Part shown: positions 1-7,375 of the stretch, piece after piece
Layout of the letters: each line of letters begins with the position of its first letter
Position numbering within the stretch: the first letter of the stretch is position 1
NCBI GenBank assembly: GCA_947587025.1
Contig: CANPXW010000016.1
Coordinates: forward strand, 1 to 34,999
From: an uncultured Oscillospiraceae bacterium
GTDB lineage: Bacteria > Bacillota > Clostridia > Oscillospirales > Oscillospiraceae
DNA length: 34,999 bases
Direction: 5' to 3'
Notes under the pieces: model-generated
Databases searched by the model: none
Told to the model about the DNA's origin: nothing
What the model saw: the letters and a program-made list of their open reading frames with translations, nothing else
Position numbers and translations under genes: made by a program

Positions 1-34
1 CTGGCGCACCGGCCGGATCGTGAAGATAGAATGA
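1..34 (+). CDS. 3' end of an upstream oxidoreductase gene (partial)
   Basis: Only the last ten codons (WRTGRIVKIE) and the TGA stop lie in the window. They are identical, base for base, to the end of the Gfo/Idh/MocA gene at 140-1156. The identity continues into the spacer. The simplest reading is that the gene upstream of the window is a paralogue of the next gene and that the two form a tandem pair. The rest of the upstream gene is not visible, so its full identity is inferred. Confidence 0.6.
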   Translation, partial: WRTGRIVKIE

Positions 35-99
35 CCGCGCGCCGGCATTGACAGTACTGTCGCGGCACAGACTCGCTTCGCTCGTCGACATGCCGTGCG
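1..99 (+). repeat. Direct repeat, copy 1 (gene end plus spacer)
   Basis: Bases 1-77 are identical to 1123-1199. After one small indel the match continues as 79-99 against 1202-1222. The repeat covers the last codons of an oxidoreductase gene and about 65 bases of spacer. The copies are about 1.12 kb apart, one gene length, as expected for a tandem gene duplication. Confidence 0.9.
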
Positions 100-110
100 A
101 CAGCACTGTC
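50..110 (+). other. Stem-loop in the spacer between tandem oxidoreductase genes
   Basis: The arm at 50-67 (GACAGTACTGTCGCGGCA) pairs with 91-110 (TGCCGTGCGACAGCACTGTC), with one two-base bulge and one mismatch. The 5' arm begins with a perfect 12-base palindrome. No T-run follows, so this is more likely an mRNA 3'-end or processing structure than a standard terminator. Confidence 0.5.
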
Positions 111-139
111 CCTGCCGCCAAGATGTAAAAGGAGAAACT

Positions 140-1156
140 ATGAAAAAACTGCGTATGGGCATCCTGGGCCTGGGCCGTCTGGGCTACATCCATGCCTCCA
201 ACATCGCCTACAAAATACCCAACGCCACCCTGACCGCGGCCTGCTCCCTGGTGCCGGAGGAGCTGGAGCGGGCCAAGGCGGAGCTGGGCGTCACCGACGT
301 CTATTCCGACTACCGCCAGATGCTGGCCCAGGCCGACATCGACGCGGTGGCCATCATCACCCCCTCCGGCGACCACTGCTGGCAGATCGAGGCCGCCCTG
401 GACGCGGGCAAGCACGTGTTCTGCGAAAAGCCCCTGGGCACCACCGTGGACCAGTGCAGGCTGGCGGAGGCCGCCGTGGAGCGCCACCCGGAGCTGACGT
501 TCATGCTGGGGTTCATGCGCCGGTACGATAAGTCCTACGCCTACGCCAAGCAGAAGATAGACGCGGGGGCCATCGGCACGCCCTACCTGGTGAAGGCCAC
601 CGGCGTGGACCCGGAGGGGCTCATTCAGAACGCCATCCGTATCTCCGGCGGCTCCGGGGGCATCTTTCTGGACCTGGGCATCCACGACATGGACCTGATG
701 CGCTGGTACCTGGGCAGCGAGGCGGTGGAGGTGCACGCCCTTGGGGCCACCTTCCGCCACCCGGAGTTCCGCGCGGCGGGGGACGACGAGACCGGCGCGG
801 CCATGTACCGGTTCGCCAACGGCGCGGTGGGCATGATGCACATCGGCCGCATCGGCCCCCACGGCTACCACGTGGAGACCGAGATCGTGGGCACCGAGGG
901 CATCATCCGTATCTCCGCCGTGCCGGAGAAGAACCTGGCGCAGCTATATAACGCCGGCGGCGTGTGCACCGAGTGCGTGCAGTCGTTCCAGGAGCGGTTC
1001 GCCGACGCCTATCTGGCGGAGGTGAAGCAGTTCGTGGAGTGCGTGCTGGAGGGGAAGAAGCCCGGCGTCACCGTCTACGACGGCACCGCCTCCACCAAAA
1101 TGGGCTTTGCCACCATGGAATCCTGGCGCACCGGCCGGATCGTGAAGATAGAATGA
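140..1156 (+). CDS. Gfo/Idh/MocA family oxidoreductase (inositol 2-dehydrogenase-like)
   Basis: A 338-residue NAD(P)-dependent dehydrogenase of the Gfo/Idh/MocA family, closest in style to myo-inositol 2-dehydrogenase (IolG). The Rossmann motif GLGRLG is at residues 10-15 and the EKP motif with the catalytic Lys at 96-98. The DxxxH pair (Asp178, His182) matches the catalytic Asp and His of IolG enzymes. The start is the ATG at 140, which follows AAAGGAGA at normal spacing; an open frame extends upstream but has no ribosome site. The substrate could be inositol or another polyol or sugar; no other iol genes are in view. The 3' end and following spacer are repeated at the left edge of the window, so it is probably one of two tandem copies. 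Confidence 0.85.
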   Translation: MKKLRMGILGLGRLGYIHASNIAYKIPNATLTAACSLVPEELERAKAELGVTDVYSDYRQMLAQADIDAVAIITPSGDHCWQIEAALDAGKHVFCEKPLGTTVDQCRLAEAAVERHPELTFMLGFMRRYDKSYAYAKQKIDAGAIGTPYLVKATGVDPEGLIQNAIRISGGSGGIFLDLGIHDMDLMRWYLGSEAVEVHALGATFRHPEFRAAGDDETGAAMYRFANGAVGMMHIGRIGPHGYHVETEIVGTEGIIRISAVPEKNLAQLYNAGGVCTECVQSFQERFADAYLAEVKQFVECVLEGKKPGVTVYDGTASTKMGFATMESWRTGRIVKIE

Positions 1157-1222
1157 CCGCGCGCCGGCATTGACAGTACTGTCGCGGCACAGACTCGCTG
1201 GCGCTCGTCGACATGCCGTGCG
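1123..1222 (+). repeat. Direct repeat, copy 2
   Basis: Second copy of the repeat at 1-99. It covers the last codons of the oxidoreductase gene and the first 66 bases after its stop. Beyond 1222 the two copies diverge completely, which marks one end of the duplicated unit. The outer bases GCGCCGGC (1161-1168) and GCCGGCGC (1235-1242) could close a long stem over this spacer. Confidence 0.9.
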
Positions 1223-1249
1223 GGGACGCTGCCTCGCCGGCGCATATAT

Positions 1250-1284
1250 TGAAAAAATTACGGCCCCCTCGTTCGAGGGGGCCG
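1250..1284 (-). terminator. Rho-independent terminator of glgBA
   Basis: Read on the minus strand, a perfect GC-rich stem (1261-1284; arms CGGCCCCCTCG and CGAGGGGGCCG) is followed by TAATTTTTTC. It lies about 20 bases beyond the glgA stop codon and closes the glgB-glgA operon. Confidence 0.9.
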
Positions 1285-1305
1285 CAAATCATTCTAGGGG
1301 AAGCT

Positions 1306-2790
1306 TCACAGCATGCCCAGGTAGAGCTGGCCGTATTCATAGCCCCAGGCGTCGCAGCTGTAGTCCACGGCCATGGCCTGCTTGACCAGACGGGCCATGG
1401 CGGGCTTATCCCAGTAGGCGGCCAGTGCCCGGCGCACCGCGTCGGAAAGGTCCGCCCCGTCCATCCGGGAGAAGGTGAAGCCGGTGCCCTCGCCGGTGTA
1501 CTGGTTGTAGGGCTGCACCGTGTCCCGCAGACCGCCGGTCTCCCGCACGATGGGCAGGGTGCCGTAGGCCATGGCGATCAGCTGGGAGATGCCGCAGGGC
1601 TCGAACCGGGAGGGCATGAGGAAGAAGTCGCACCCTGCGTAGATGTGGTGGCTCAGATCGTCGTCGTAGCCTATCCAGGCGCAGGCCCGGCCGGGGTGGC
1701 GCGCCTCCAGGCCCCGGAGCCACTGCTCATACTTCCGGTTGCCGTTGCCCAGCAGCACGAAGGCGCAGTCGTTGTCCCACAAAAGGCCGTCCATGGCGTC
1801 CATCACCAGCTCCAGGCCCTTCTGCTCCACCAGGCGGGTGACCATGCCGATCAGCGGCCGGTCCAGGTTCACTTCCAGGCCGGTCTCCTCCATCAGCGCG
1901 GCCTTGCACTTGGCCTTGCCGTTCATTTTGGAGGCGGTGAAGTTGGCGGGGATGCGCTTGTCCGTGCCCGGCCGCCAGACGGTGCGGTCGATGCCGTTGA
2001 CGATGCCGCACACGTCGCCCCGCAAACTCAGCACCGGGTCCAGGCCCTCGCCGTACTCCCAGGTGCATATCTCACGGGCGTAGGAGGGGCTGACGGTGTT
2101 CACCCGGTCGGCCATCACGCACCCGGCCTTGAGGAAGCAGGCCATGCCGTAGCGCTCCATCAGGCCCAGGCACCCGTCGGGGATGCTCAGATAGTCCTGC
2201 ACGAAGTCGAACTTGCACAGGCCCTGGTAGGCGATGTTGTGGATGGTGAGCAGGGTCTTGGTGCGACCCAGCTCCGAGTCTATGTACTGGGTCTTCAGCA
2301 GCAGGGGCAGCATGCCCGTGTGCCAGTCGTTGCAGTGAATCACGTCGGGGATGAAGTCCAGCCGGAACAGGCTCTCCAGCACCGCCCGGGTGAAGTAGGC
2401 ATACTGCTCGCCCTCCCGGTCGGGGATGTAGATGGGGCCGGAGAAATACTCCTCGTTCTCGATCAGCCACACGGTCACCCCGTCCAGGTCCAGCTTGTTC
2501 ACCCCCACGAAGCGGGTCCGCCAGCCCAGGGAGATGTAGAAGCTGAAAAGGTACTCCACCCGGTCGCCGTACCGGTCCTTGATCACCCGGTGGTAGGGGA
2601 TCATGACGCGGGCGTCGAAGCCCAGCTTGTTCAGGTATTTCGGCAGCGTGCCCACCACGTCGGCTAGGCCCCCGGTCTTGGCCAGGGGCGCGCACTCCGA
2701 CGCCGTCAGCAGTACCCGGGGCGGCCGGTCGGTGATGCCCTTTTCCGCCGCCAGGGCGGCGATGGAATCGCGAAGCTCCTTTATTTGCAT
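1306..2790 (-). CDS. glgA: Glycogen synthase (ADP-glucose type, GT5)
   Basis: A 494-residue GT5 glycogen synthase that transfers glucose from ADP-glucose to the growing alpha-1,4-glucan chain in the cytoplasm. The N-terminal ADP-glucose-binding motif KTGGLADVVG is at residues 38-47. Family landmarks follow: HNIAYQG, the acceptor and catalytic region NTVSPSYA, and the C-terminal SRFEPCGISQL block with the conserved Glu. The protein is slightly longer than the usual 475-480 residues because of about 22 N-terminal residues before the first beta strand. The ATG overlaps the 3' end of glgB by 10 bases and is preceded by GAGGAGGAG inside glgB, so translation is probably coupled. The glgC/glgD pyrophosphorylase genes are not in this window. 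Confidence 0.96.
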   Translation of the reverse strand: MQIKELRDSIAALAAEKGITDRPPRVLLTASECAPLAKTGGLADVVGTLPKYLNKLGFDARVMIPYHRVIKDRYGDRVEYLFSFYISLGWRTRFVGVNKLDLDGVTVWLIENEEYFSGPIYIPDREGEQYAYFTRAVLESLFRLDFIPDVIHCNDWHTGMLPLLLKTQYIDSELGRTKTLLTIHNIAYQGLCKFDFVQDYLSIPDGCLGLMERYGMACFLKAGCVMADRVNTVSPSYAREICTWEYGEGLDPVLSLRGDVCGIVNGIDRTVWRPGTDKRIPANFTASKMNGKAKCKAALMEETGLEVNLDRPLIGMVTRLVEQKGLELVMDAMDGLLWDNDCAFVLLGNGNRKYEQWLRGLEARHPGRACAWIGYDDDLSHHIYAGCDFFLMPSRFEPCGISQLIAMAYGTLPIVRETGGLRDTVQPYNQYTGEGTGFTFSRMDGADLSDAVRRALAAYWDKPAMARLVKQAMAVDYSCDAWGYEYGQLYLGML

Positions 2791-4652
2791 GGCTTTTTCT
2801 CCTCCTCGAACTCAAATGTGAAATACTGCGCGCTCAGAGGCGGCAGAGCCAGATGCACGCGGTAAGAGAACTCCCGGAAGCCCTTGTGCTCGTACTTTTT
2901 CCGGCCCAGGGCCCGGCCGCTGCCGCCGTAGCGGGCGTCGTCGCTGCTCAGCAGCTTCTTCAGTTTGCCCTTGCCCGGCAGGCCGATGACGAAGTCCTCG
3001 TGGAACATGGGGGTGAAGTTGCACACGCACACGATGGGCTTGTCCTTTTTCGTATCCCGGGGCCAGCGGATGAAGGCGATGGAGCTGTGGTCCCGGTCGT
3101 CCGGGTTGAGCCAGGTGAAGCCCTCCCAGCTGTCCTCGATCTGCCACAGGGCCGGCTGGGTCCGGTACATCTGCCCCAGGGCCGCGCACCAGTCCTGCAT
3201 CTGGCGGTGCTTAGGATAATCCAAAAGCAGCCAGTCCAGCTGCTGCTGGTAGTTCCACTCGATGAACTGGCCGAACTCGCCGCCCATGAAGTTCAGCTTC
3301 TTGCCGGGGTGGCCGAACTGGTAGCCGTACAGCGACCGCAGGGTGGCGAACTTGTCGTCGTAAAGCCCGGACATCTTCTGCAGCATGGAGCACTTGCCGT
3401 GGACCACCTCGTCGTGGGAGTAGGCCAGGATGTAGTACTCGGAGAAGGCGTACATCATGGAGAAGGTGAGCTTGTCGTGGTTGAAGGAGCGGAAGTAGGG
3501 GTCCAGCTTGAAGTAGTCCAGGGTGTCGTGCATAAAGCCCATGTCCCACTTGAAGGTGAAGCCCAGACCGTCCTGGTCAGCCGGGGCGGTGATGCGGGGG
3601 AAGGCGGTGGACTCCTCGGCCACGGTGAAGGCGCCGGGGCAGCGCTGGGCCACGGCGCAGTTCAGCTGCTGCCAGAAGGACACCACGTCGTAGTTGATGT
3701 TGCCGCCGTCCTTGTTGGCCACCCACTGGCCGGCCTTGCGGCCGTAGTCCAGGTACAGCATGGAGCTGACCGCGTCGCACCGCAGCCCGTCCACGTGATA
3801 TTCCTCCAGGAAGAACAGCGCGGAGCTTATCAGGAAGCCCCGCACGTCGGGGCTGGCGTAGTCGAACACCAGCGTGCCCCACTCGGCGTGCTCGCCCATG
3901 CGGGGGTCGGCGTACTCATACAAGGGCGTGCCGTCGAACTTGGCCAGGCCGTGCTCGTCCCGGGGGAAGTGGGCCGCCACCCAGTCCACGATCACGCCGA
4001 CGCCGGCCTGGTGCAGGATGTCCACGAAGGCCATGAAGTCCTGGGGCGTGCCATAGCGGCTGGTGGGGGCAAAATAGCCCGTAGGCTGATAGCCCCAGCT
4101 GCCCACGAAGGGGAACTCGGTGATGGGCAGCAGCTCCACATGGGTATAGCCCATCTGCTGGCAGTATTGGGCCAGGATGGGCGCGATGTTCTTGTAGTTG
4201 GGGAAGGTCTCGCCCTCGGCAAGACGCCAGGAGCCGATATGTACCTCATAGATGTTCATGGGCTCGGCCCGCAGGTCCTTCTTCGGCCGGGCGCGCATCC
4301 AGGCCCTGTCGCCCCACTTGTGGCCGCCCAGCTCCCAGACCTTGGAGGCGGTGGCCGGACCGGTCTCCGCGTGGAAGGCGAAGGGATCGGCCTTCAATAC
4401 CTGCCGGCCGTCGGGCCCGGTGACGGCGTATTTGTATACCTGGCCGTGCTTCACGCCGGGCAGCGTGACGGACCAATAGCCCTCGAAGTTGCGCTCCATG
4501 GGCGCGGCGGAGGCGTCCCAGCCGTTGAAGTCGCCTACCACGGATACCGCCTGGGCGTTGGGGGCCCAGACCTGGAAGGTGTAGCCGTTACCCGCCTTGT
4601 GACAGCCCAGTGTGTCCTGCGCCCGATAGGTGCAGTCGTTCAGTACGCTCAT
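2781..4652 (-). CDS. glgB: 1,4-alpha-glucan branching enzyme (GH13)
   Basis: A 623-residue branching enzyme that makes alpha-1,6 branch points in glycogen. An N-terminal CBM48 module (about residues 20-105, FQVWAPNA and VVGDFNGW) precedes the GH13 barrel. Catalytic residues are visible: nucleophile Asp293 in GLRCDAVSSM, the acid/base Glu in VAEEST (346/347), and transition-state Asp414 in YSHDEVVHGK. A C-terminal beta domain ends at the stop shared with the glgA overlap. The length matches the short form of the family. The start at 4652 is preceded by AGGGGG. It is the first gene of the glgBA transcript and lies behind two tandem promoters. Confidence 0.96.
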   Translation of the reverse strand: MSVLNDCTYRAQDTLGCHKAGNGYTFQVWAPNAQAVSVVGDFNGWDASAAPMERNFEGYWSVTLPGVKHGQVYKYAVTGPDGRQVLKADPFAFHAETGPATASKVWELGGHKWGDRAWMRARPKKDLRAEPMNIYEVHIGSWRLAEGETFPNYKNIAPILAQYCQQMGYTHVELLPITEFPFVGSWGYQPTGYFAPTSRYGTPQDFMAFVDILHQAGVGVIVDWVAAHFPRDEHGLAKFDGTPLYEYADPRMGEHAEWGTLVFDYASPDVRGFLISSALFFLEEYHVDGLRCDAVSSMLYLDYGRKAGQWVANKDGGNINYDVVSFWQQLNCAVAQRCPGAFTVAEESTAFPRITAPADQDGLGFTFKWDMGFMHDTLDYFKLDPYFRSFNHDKLTFSMMYAFSEYYILAYSHDEVVHGKCSMLQKMSGLYDDKFATLRSLYGYQFGHPGKKLNFMGGEFGQFIEWNYQQQLDWLLLDYPKHRQMQDWCAALGQMYRTQPALWQIEDSWEGFTWLNPDDRDHSSIAFIRWPRDTKKDKPIVCVCNFTPMFHEDFVIGLPGKGKLKKLLSSDDARYGGSGRALGRKKYEHKGFREFSYRVHLALPPLSAQYFTFEFEEEKKPCK

Positions 4653-4695
4653 TGCAGCGTCCCCCTATGATGACAGATGTTGGTCTATTCGTAGA

Positions 4696-4710
4696 GATTT
4701 ACCAAATCTA
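4696..4710. promoter_or_regulatory. Inverted repeat, candidate operator at the proximal glgB promoter
   Basis: AGATTTACCAAATCT is a perfect 6-base inverted repeat around a 3-base centre. It lies directly downstream (in minus-strand transcription) of the proximal -10 element, where a repressor would cover the transcription start. The binding protein is unknown. Confidence 0.4.
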
Positions 4711-4739
4711 TCATATACCATTCGGGCCGCTTTTTCAAC
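4711..4739 (-). promoter_or_regulatory. glgB proximal promoter
   Basis: On the minus strand TTGAAA (4734-4739), a 17-base spacer and TATGAT (4711-4716) form a strong vegetative promoter about 60 bases upstream of the glgB start. Confidence 0.6.
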
Positions 4740-4757
4740 AATTGACAACAGAAAGAT

Positions 4758-4786
4758 ATTATAATAAAATGAAAAATAGCCGTCAA
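4758..4786 (-). promoter_or_regulatory. glgB distal promoter
   Basis: On the minus strand TTGACG (4781-4786), 17 bases and TATAAT (4758-4763) match the vegetative consensus at 11 of 12 positions. It lies between the end of the SSB-like gene and glgB, 47 bases upstream of the second promoter, so glgBA is probably transcribed from two starts. Confidence 0.7.
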
Positions 4787-4793
4787 AGGTCGG

Positions 4794-5396
4794 TCAAAGG
4801 AACACGATGTCCGCCGCTGACACCTCGAAGGCCTGGCGCTGGAAGCTCTCCCCGTCGATGACCTTGGTGTAGGCACGGCTCTGCAGCCGGCCCCGGACGG
4901 ACAGCTGCGCCCCCACGGGCGCCTCCGCCGCCTGGCGGGCCTGCTGGCCCCAGGCGATGACCGGGATGTAGTCGCTGCGCCTGTACCGGCGTGGCACCGC
5001 CAGGATGAGGTCGCATATCTCCCGACCCATGGGCGTGACGCGCAGCACAGGGTCCTTGCACACCGCGCCGGTGAGCAGGATGCGGTCGTCGTCCACGCCG
5101 CCGTAGGCAAGCTCCATGGCGTATACGGTCAGCACCAGCCTGTTGCCCACGCCGCTCTTGTTGTTGAACGAGCGCAGCTGGCCCGTGACGCGCACCGGCC
5201 CGGCCTGGGTCAGGTCCTCGGCCGGCAGCATGCTCTGGCGTATCACGATGTTCAGCGTGTCCGCCGTGCCGCTCAGCCGCCGCGTCTGGAGGGGGAAGGT
5301 ATAGAACCGGATGCCCCTGCTCTCGTGGGAATAGCGGGGCGGGGCGGTGACCACGCCGCAAAGCTCGGCCCTGTTGGCCGCGAATATCTCGTCCAT
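4794..5396 (-). CDS. Two-OB-fold single-stranded DNA-binding-like protein
   Basis: A 200-residue protein with two successive OB-fold-like halves. The first (about residues 8-95) contains LCGVV and a GPVRVTGQLRSF strand. The second (about 104-200) opens with RILLTGAVCKDPVLR and contains the SSB-like segment DYIPVIAWGQQARQ followed by LSVRGRLQSR. This is the pattern of single-stranded DNA-binding proteins and primosomal protein N of Clostridia, where one chain carries two SSB domains. There is no acidic C-terminal tail like that of the main SSB, so it is probably an accessory paralogue and not the replicative SSB. The ATG at 5396 follows GAGGTG. It runs divergently from deoC and stops just before the glgB promoters. 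Confidence 0.75.
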   Translation of the reverse strand: MDEIFAANRAELCGVVTAPPRYSHESRGIRFYTFPLQTRRLSGTADTLNIVIRQSMLPAEDLTQAGPVRVTGQLRSFNNKSGVGNRLVLTVYAMELAYGGVDDDRILLTGAVCKDPVLRVTPMGREICDLILAVPRRYRRSDYIPVIAWGQQARQAAEAPVGAQLSVRGRLQSRAYTKVIDGESFQRQAFEVSAADIVFL

Positions 5397-5463
5397 GGAC
5401 GCACCTCACAAGTGTTGATACACAACCTTATGAGCATGCGTTTTCGGATATGAAAACAAATCT

Positions 5464-5479
5464 GGGCGCGTCAGCGCCC
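5464..5479 (+). promoter_or_regulatory. Short hairpin just before the deoC ribosome site
   Basis: GGGCGC-GTCA-GCGCCC is a perfect 6-base stem that ends four bases before the AGGAGG of deoC. It may limit or position ribosome loading. No recognised promoter was found in the 53 bases between the divergent genes upstream. Confidence 0.4.
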
Positions 5480-5497
5480 GCTAGGAGGATGAATTTG

Positions 5498-6223
5498 ATG
5501 CAGATCAGTGAGATACTGCGCCTGTGCGACCACACCCTGCTGCGCCAGGAGGCCACGGTGGCGGAGATACGCCAGCTGTGCGACGAGGGCATCCGCTACA
5601 ACTGCGCCAGCGTGTGCATCCCGCCCTGCCACGTGGCGGGGGCCAAGCGGTACGTGGGGAGCAAGCTGCCCATTTGCACCGTGATAGGCTTTCCCAACGG
5701 CTACAACACCACCCGCATCAAGGTCCAGGAGGCCCGTGACGCCATCGCCAACGGCGCGGCGGAGATCGACATGGTGGCCAACATTGCCATGATCCGGGAC
5801 GGCTGCTGGGACGATGTGCTCCGGGAGATCGTGGCCCTGCGCGACGCCACCGCCGGCCACATCCTGAAGGTCATCATCGAGACCTGCCTGCTCACCGAGG
5901 ACGAGAAGAAAAAGATGTGCGAGATCGTCTCCTCCTCCGGGGCGGACTACATCAAGACCTCCACCGGCTTCTCCACCGGCGGGGCCACACGGGAGGACGT
6001 GCAGCTGCTGCGTGCCTGCTGCGGGCCTCACGTGAAGGTGAAGGCCGCCGGCGGCATCAAGACCCTGCAGGACGCGGAGGACTTCATAAACCTGGGCGCG
6101 GACCGTCTGGGCACCAGCCGCATCGTGAAGCTGGCCATCGAGCTGGAGAAGGCTCCCGCTCAGCCGGCCTCCGAGCAGCCCGCCCCCGCAGCGGACGCCC
6201 CTGCGGAAAAAGAGGTCTACTGA
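5498..6223 (+). CDS. deoC: Deoxyribose-phosphate aldolase
   Basis: A 241-residue class I aldolase that cleaves 2-deoxyribose 5-phosphate to glyceraldehyde 3-phosphate and acetaldehyde in deoxynucleoside catabolism. Catalytic residues are present: Asp91 (AEIDMVANI), the Schiff-base Lys153 (DYIKTSTGF) and Lys182 (VKVKAAGGIK). I place the start at the ATG at 5498, nine bases after AGGAGG; an in-frame ATG at 5489 touches the ribosome site directly and is less likely. About 20 C-terminal residues form an Ala/Pro/Glu-rich tail beyond the normal fold. The gene stands alone, without pentomutase or phosphorylase partners. Its stop overlaps the convergent membrane gene by a few bases. Confidence 0.95.
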   Translation: MQISEILRLCDHTLLRQEATVAEIRQLCDEGIRYNCASVCIPPCHVAGAKRYVGSKLPICTVIGFPNGYNTTRIKVQEARDAIANGAAEIDMVANIAMIRDGCWDDVLREIVALRDATAGHILKVIIETCLLTEDEKKKMCEIVSSSGADYIKTSTGFSTGGATREDVQLLRACCGPHVKVKAAGGIKTLQDAEDFINLGADRLGTSRIVKLAIELEKAPAQPASEQPAPAADAPAEKEVY

Positions 6224-6597
6224 CCGGTCAGGACCCGGCGCAGCAGCCGGGCCAGGGCGCAGCCCGGCACGCTGAGGAAAAACCAGAACAGCACGTACCG
6301 GGGGCACACCTGCCCGTAGAGAGCGCCCGGCTCGCCGGCGTAGTCCCATATGCCCCAGCCAAAGTGAACGTTCACCGCCGCGCCCACCAGAAATTCTGCG
6401 GCGGTGATGTTTGCCGCGCACAGGGCGTATCGGGCCAGGGGCGGCAGGGAGCTGGCCGCCGCCAGGTACATGAAGGCGAAGCTGGCCCCGCCCATCAGGA
6501 CCATGGTCCAGTGGGTCCGGCGCCGCCAGGCCAGCTCTATGGCCGCGTACAGTGTGCCGCCCAGCGGAAGGGCGATCAAAAGCTCTCGGACAGTCAT
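6217..6597 (-). CDS. Small membrane protein, CmpB/type-IV ABC-permease-like family
   Basis: A 126-residue protein with about four hydrophobic segments. The C-terminal signature YAGEPGALYGQVCPRYVLFW is typical of the small Firmicutes family annotated as putative ABC-transporter type IV (PF06541, CmpB-like). Function is unknown. The start at 6597 (MTVRELL) is chosen because it begins the first membrane segment; the upstream ribosome site is weak (GGGG). Its 3' end overlaps the convergent deoC stop by 7 bases. No ATP-binding partner lies nearby. Confidence 0.7.
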   Translation of the reverse strand: MTVRELLIALPLGGTLYAAIELAWRRRTHWTMVLMGGASFAFMYLAAASSLPPLARYALCAANITAAEFLVGAAVNVHFGWGIWDYAGEPGALYGQVCPRYVLFWFFLSVPGCALARLLRRVLTGQ

Positions 6598-6632
6598 ACG
6601 CGTATTTTTCCCCAAAACCGGGAAAAACAGAC

Positions 6633-6661
6633 TTGACAAAGCCCGCCGGGGCTGGTATATT
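6633..6661 (+). promoter_or_regulatory. Promoter of infC-rpmI-rplT
   Basis: TTGACA (6633-6638), a 17-base spacer and TATATT (6656-6661). This is a near-consensus vegetative promoter, about 150 bases upstream of infC, which leaves room for a regulatory leader. Confidence 0.85.
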
Positions 6662-6667
6662 TACAAG

Positions 6668-6781
6668 GCATGAAGCAGGACGCAGTGGTATCCGTCCTCG
6701 CCCGGCCGCTTTGGATGCGCGCTGCGGCAGCAAGACCTTTTGAGTGTTTTTGCGCGGATACGTCCTGTATCCGCGCTTTTT
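6668..6781 (+). promoter_or_regulatory. L20-type leader with terminator/antiterminator
   Basis: The transcript leader ends in a strong terminator: a perfect 10-base stem (6752-6761 with 6767-6776) followed by five T's, just before the infC ribosome site. Upstream, CAGGAC (6676-6681) and GTATCC (6688-6693) are complementary to GTCCTG (6762-6767) and GGATAC (6756-6761), the loop and 5' arm of that terminator. Forming this long-range pairing would prevent termination. The position and logic match the autoregulatory leader of Bacillus infC-rpmI-rplT, where L20 binding favours termination. The L20 role here is inferred from that family. Confidence 0.75.
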
Positions 6782-6810
6782 GTATCATTTTTTAAGGAGG
6801 TGCTCTGGCA

Positions 6811-7374
6811 ATAGCGAACGTAACGCATCCTCTCAACGAGGATATCCGGGAGCCGCAGGTGCGCCTGATCGGCGGCGACGGCGAGCAGCTGGGGATCATG
6901 TCCTCGGCGGAGGCTCTGCAGATCGCTCTGGAGCAGGACCTTGATCTGGTCATGATCTCCCCCCAGGCCAAGCCGCCTGTGTGCAAGATCATGGACTATG
7001 GCAAGTACCGCTTCGAGCAGTCCAAACGGGAAAAAGAGGCCAAAAAGAACCAGCATGTCATCGAGGTCAAGGAGATACGCATGTCCCCCTCCATCGGCGA
7101 CAACGACTTTTTGGTCAAGCTTCGCAATGGCCAGAAGTTCCTGGCCGAGGGCGACCGTCTGAAGGTGACGGTGCGGTTCCGAGGCCGCGAGATGGCGCAT
7201 ACGGACTTGGGCAGACAGCTGCTGGAGCGGTTTGCCGAGGCCTGCGTCGACATCGCAAAAGTCGATAAGGGCGCCAAGCTGGAGGGCCGGCTGATGACCG
7301 AGTTCCTCTCGCCCAAGGCCCAGACCCCGCAGAAGAAACAGCCAAAGCAAGAAAAAGCAAAGGAGACGAACTGA
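6811..7374 (+). CDS. infC: Translation initiation factor IF-3 (non-canonical start)
   Basis: IF-3 binds the 30S subunit and checks initiator tRNA and start codon. The protein has the usual N-domain (NEDIREPQVRLIG, ALQIALEQDLDLVMI, PPVCKIMDYGKYRFEQ), a Lys-rich linker and the C-domain (KEIRMSPSIGDNDF, VRFRGREMAH), then a Lys/Gln tail; about 187 residues. Between the in-frame stop at 6793 and GTG 6859 there is no ATG, GTG or TTG. The expected N-terminus (ANVTHPLNEDIRE) requires ATA at 6811 (10 bases after AAGGAGG) or CTG at 6805 (4 bases after it). GTG 6859 would remove conserved N-terminal residues. Rare starts are known for infC (AUU in E. coli) and allow IF-3 to repress itself. First gene of infC-rpmI-rplT. 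Confidence 0.93.
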   Translation: MANVTHPLNEDIREPQVRLIGGDGEQLGIMSSAEALQIALEQDLDLVMISPQAKPPVCKIMDYGKYRFEQSKREKEAKKNQHVIEVKEIRMSPSIGDNDFLVKLRNGQKFLAEGDRLKVTVRFRGREMAHTDLGRQLLERFAEACVDIAKVDKGAKLEGRLMTEFLSPKAQTPQKKQPKQEKAKETN

Positions 7375-7375
7375 G

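Noticed and set aside
1213-4670. Long plus-strand open frames opposite glgA and glgB
   Set aside because: They are antisense shadows produced by the G/C bias at third codon positions; their products are repetitive Gly/Ala/Val/His-rich and lack ribosome sites.
4742-4770. Plus-strand promoter TTGACA-N17-TAAAAT
   Set aside because: It would point into the 3' end of the minus-strand SSB-like gene with no plus-strand gene until deoC; the same bases are better explained by the minus-strand glgB promoters. An antisense RNA cannot be excluded.
6859-7374. infC starting at GTG 6859
   Set aside because: It would delete conserved N-terminal IF-3 residues and lies about 58 bases from the strong AAGGAGG; the ATA/CTG region fits better.
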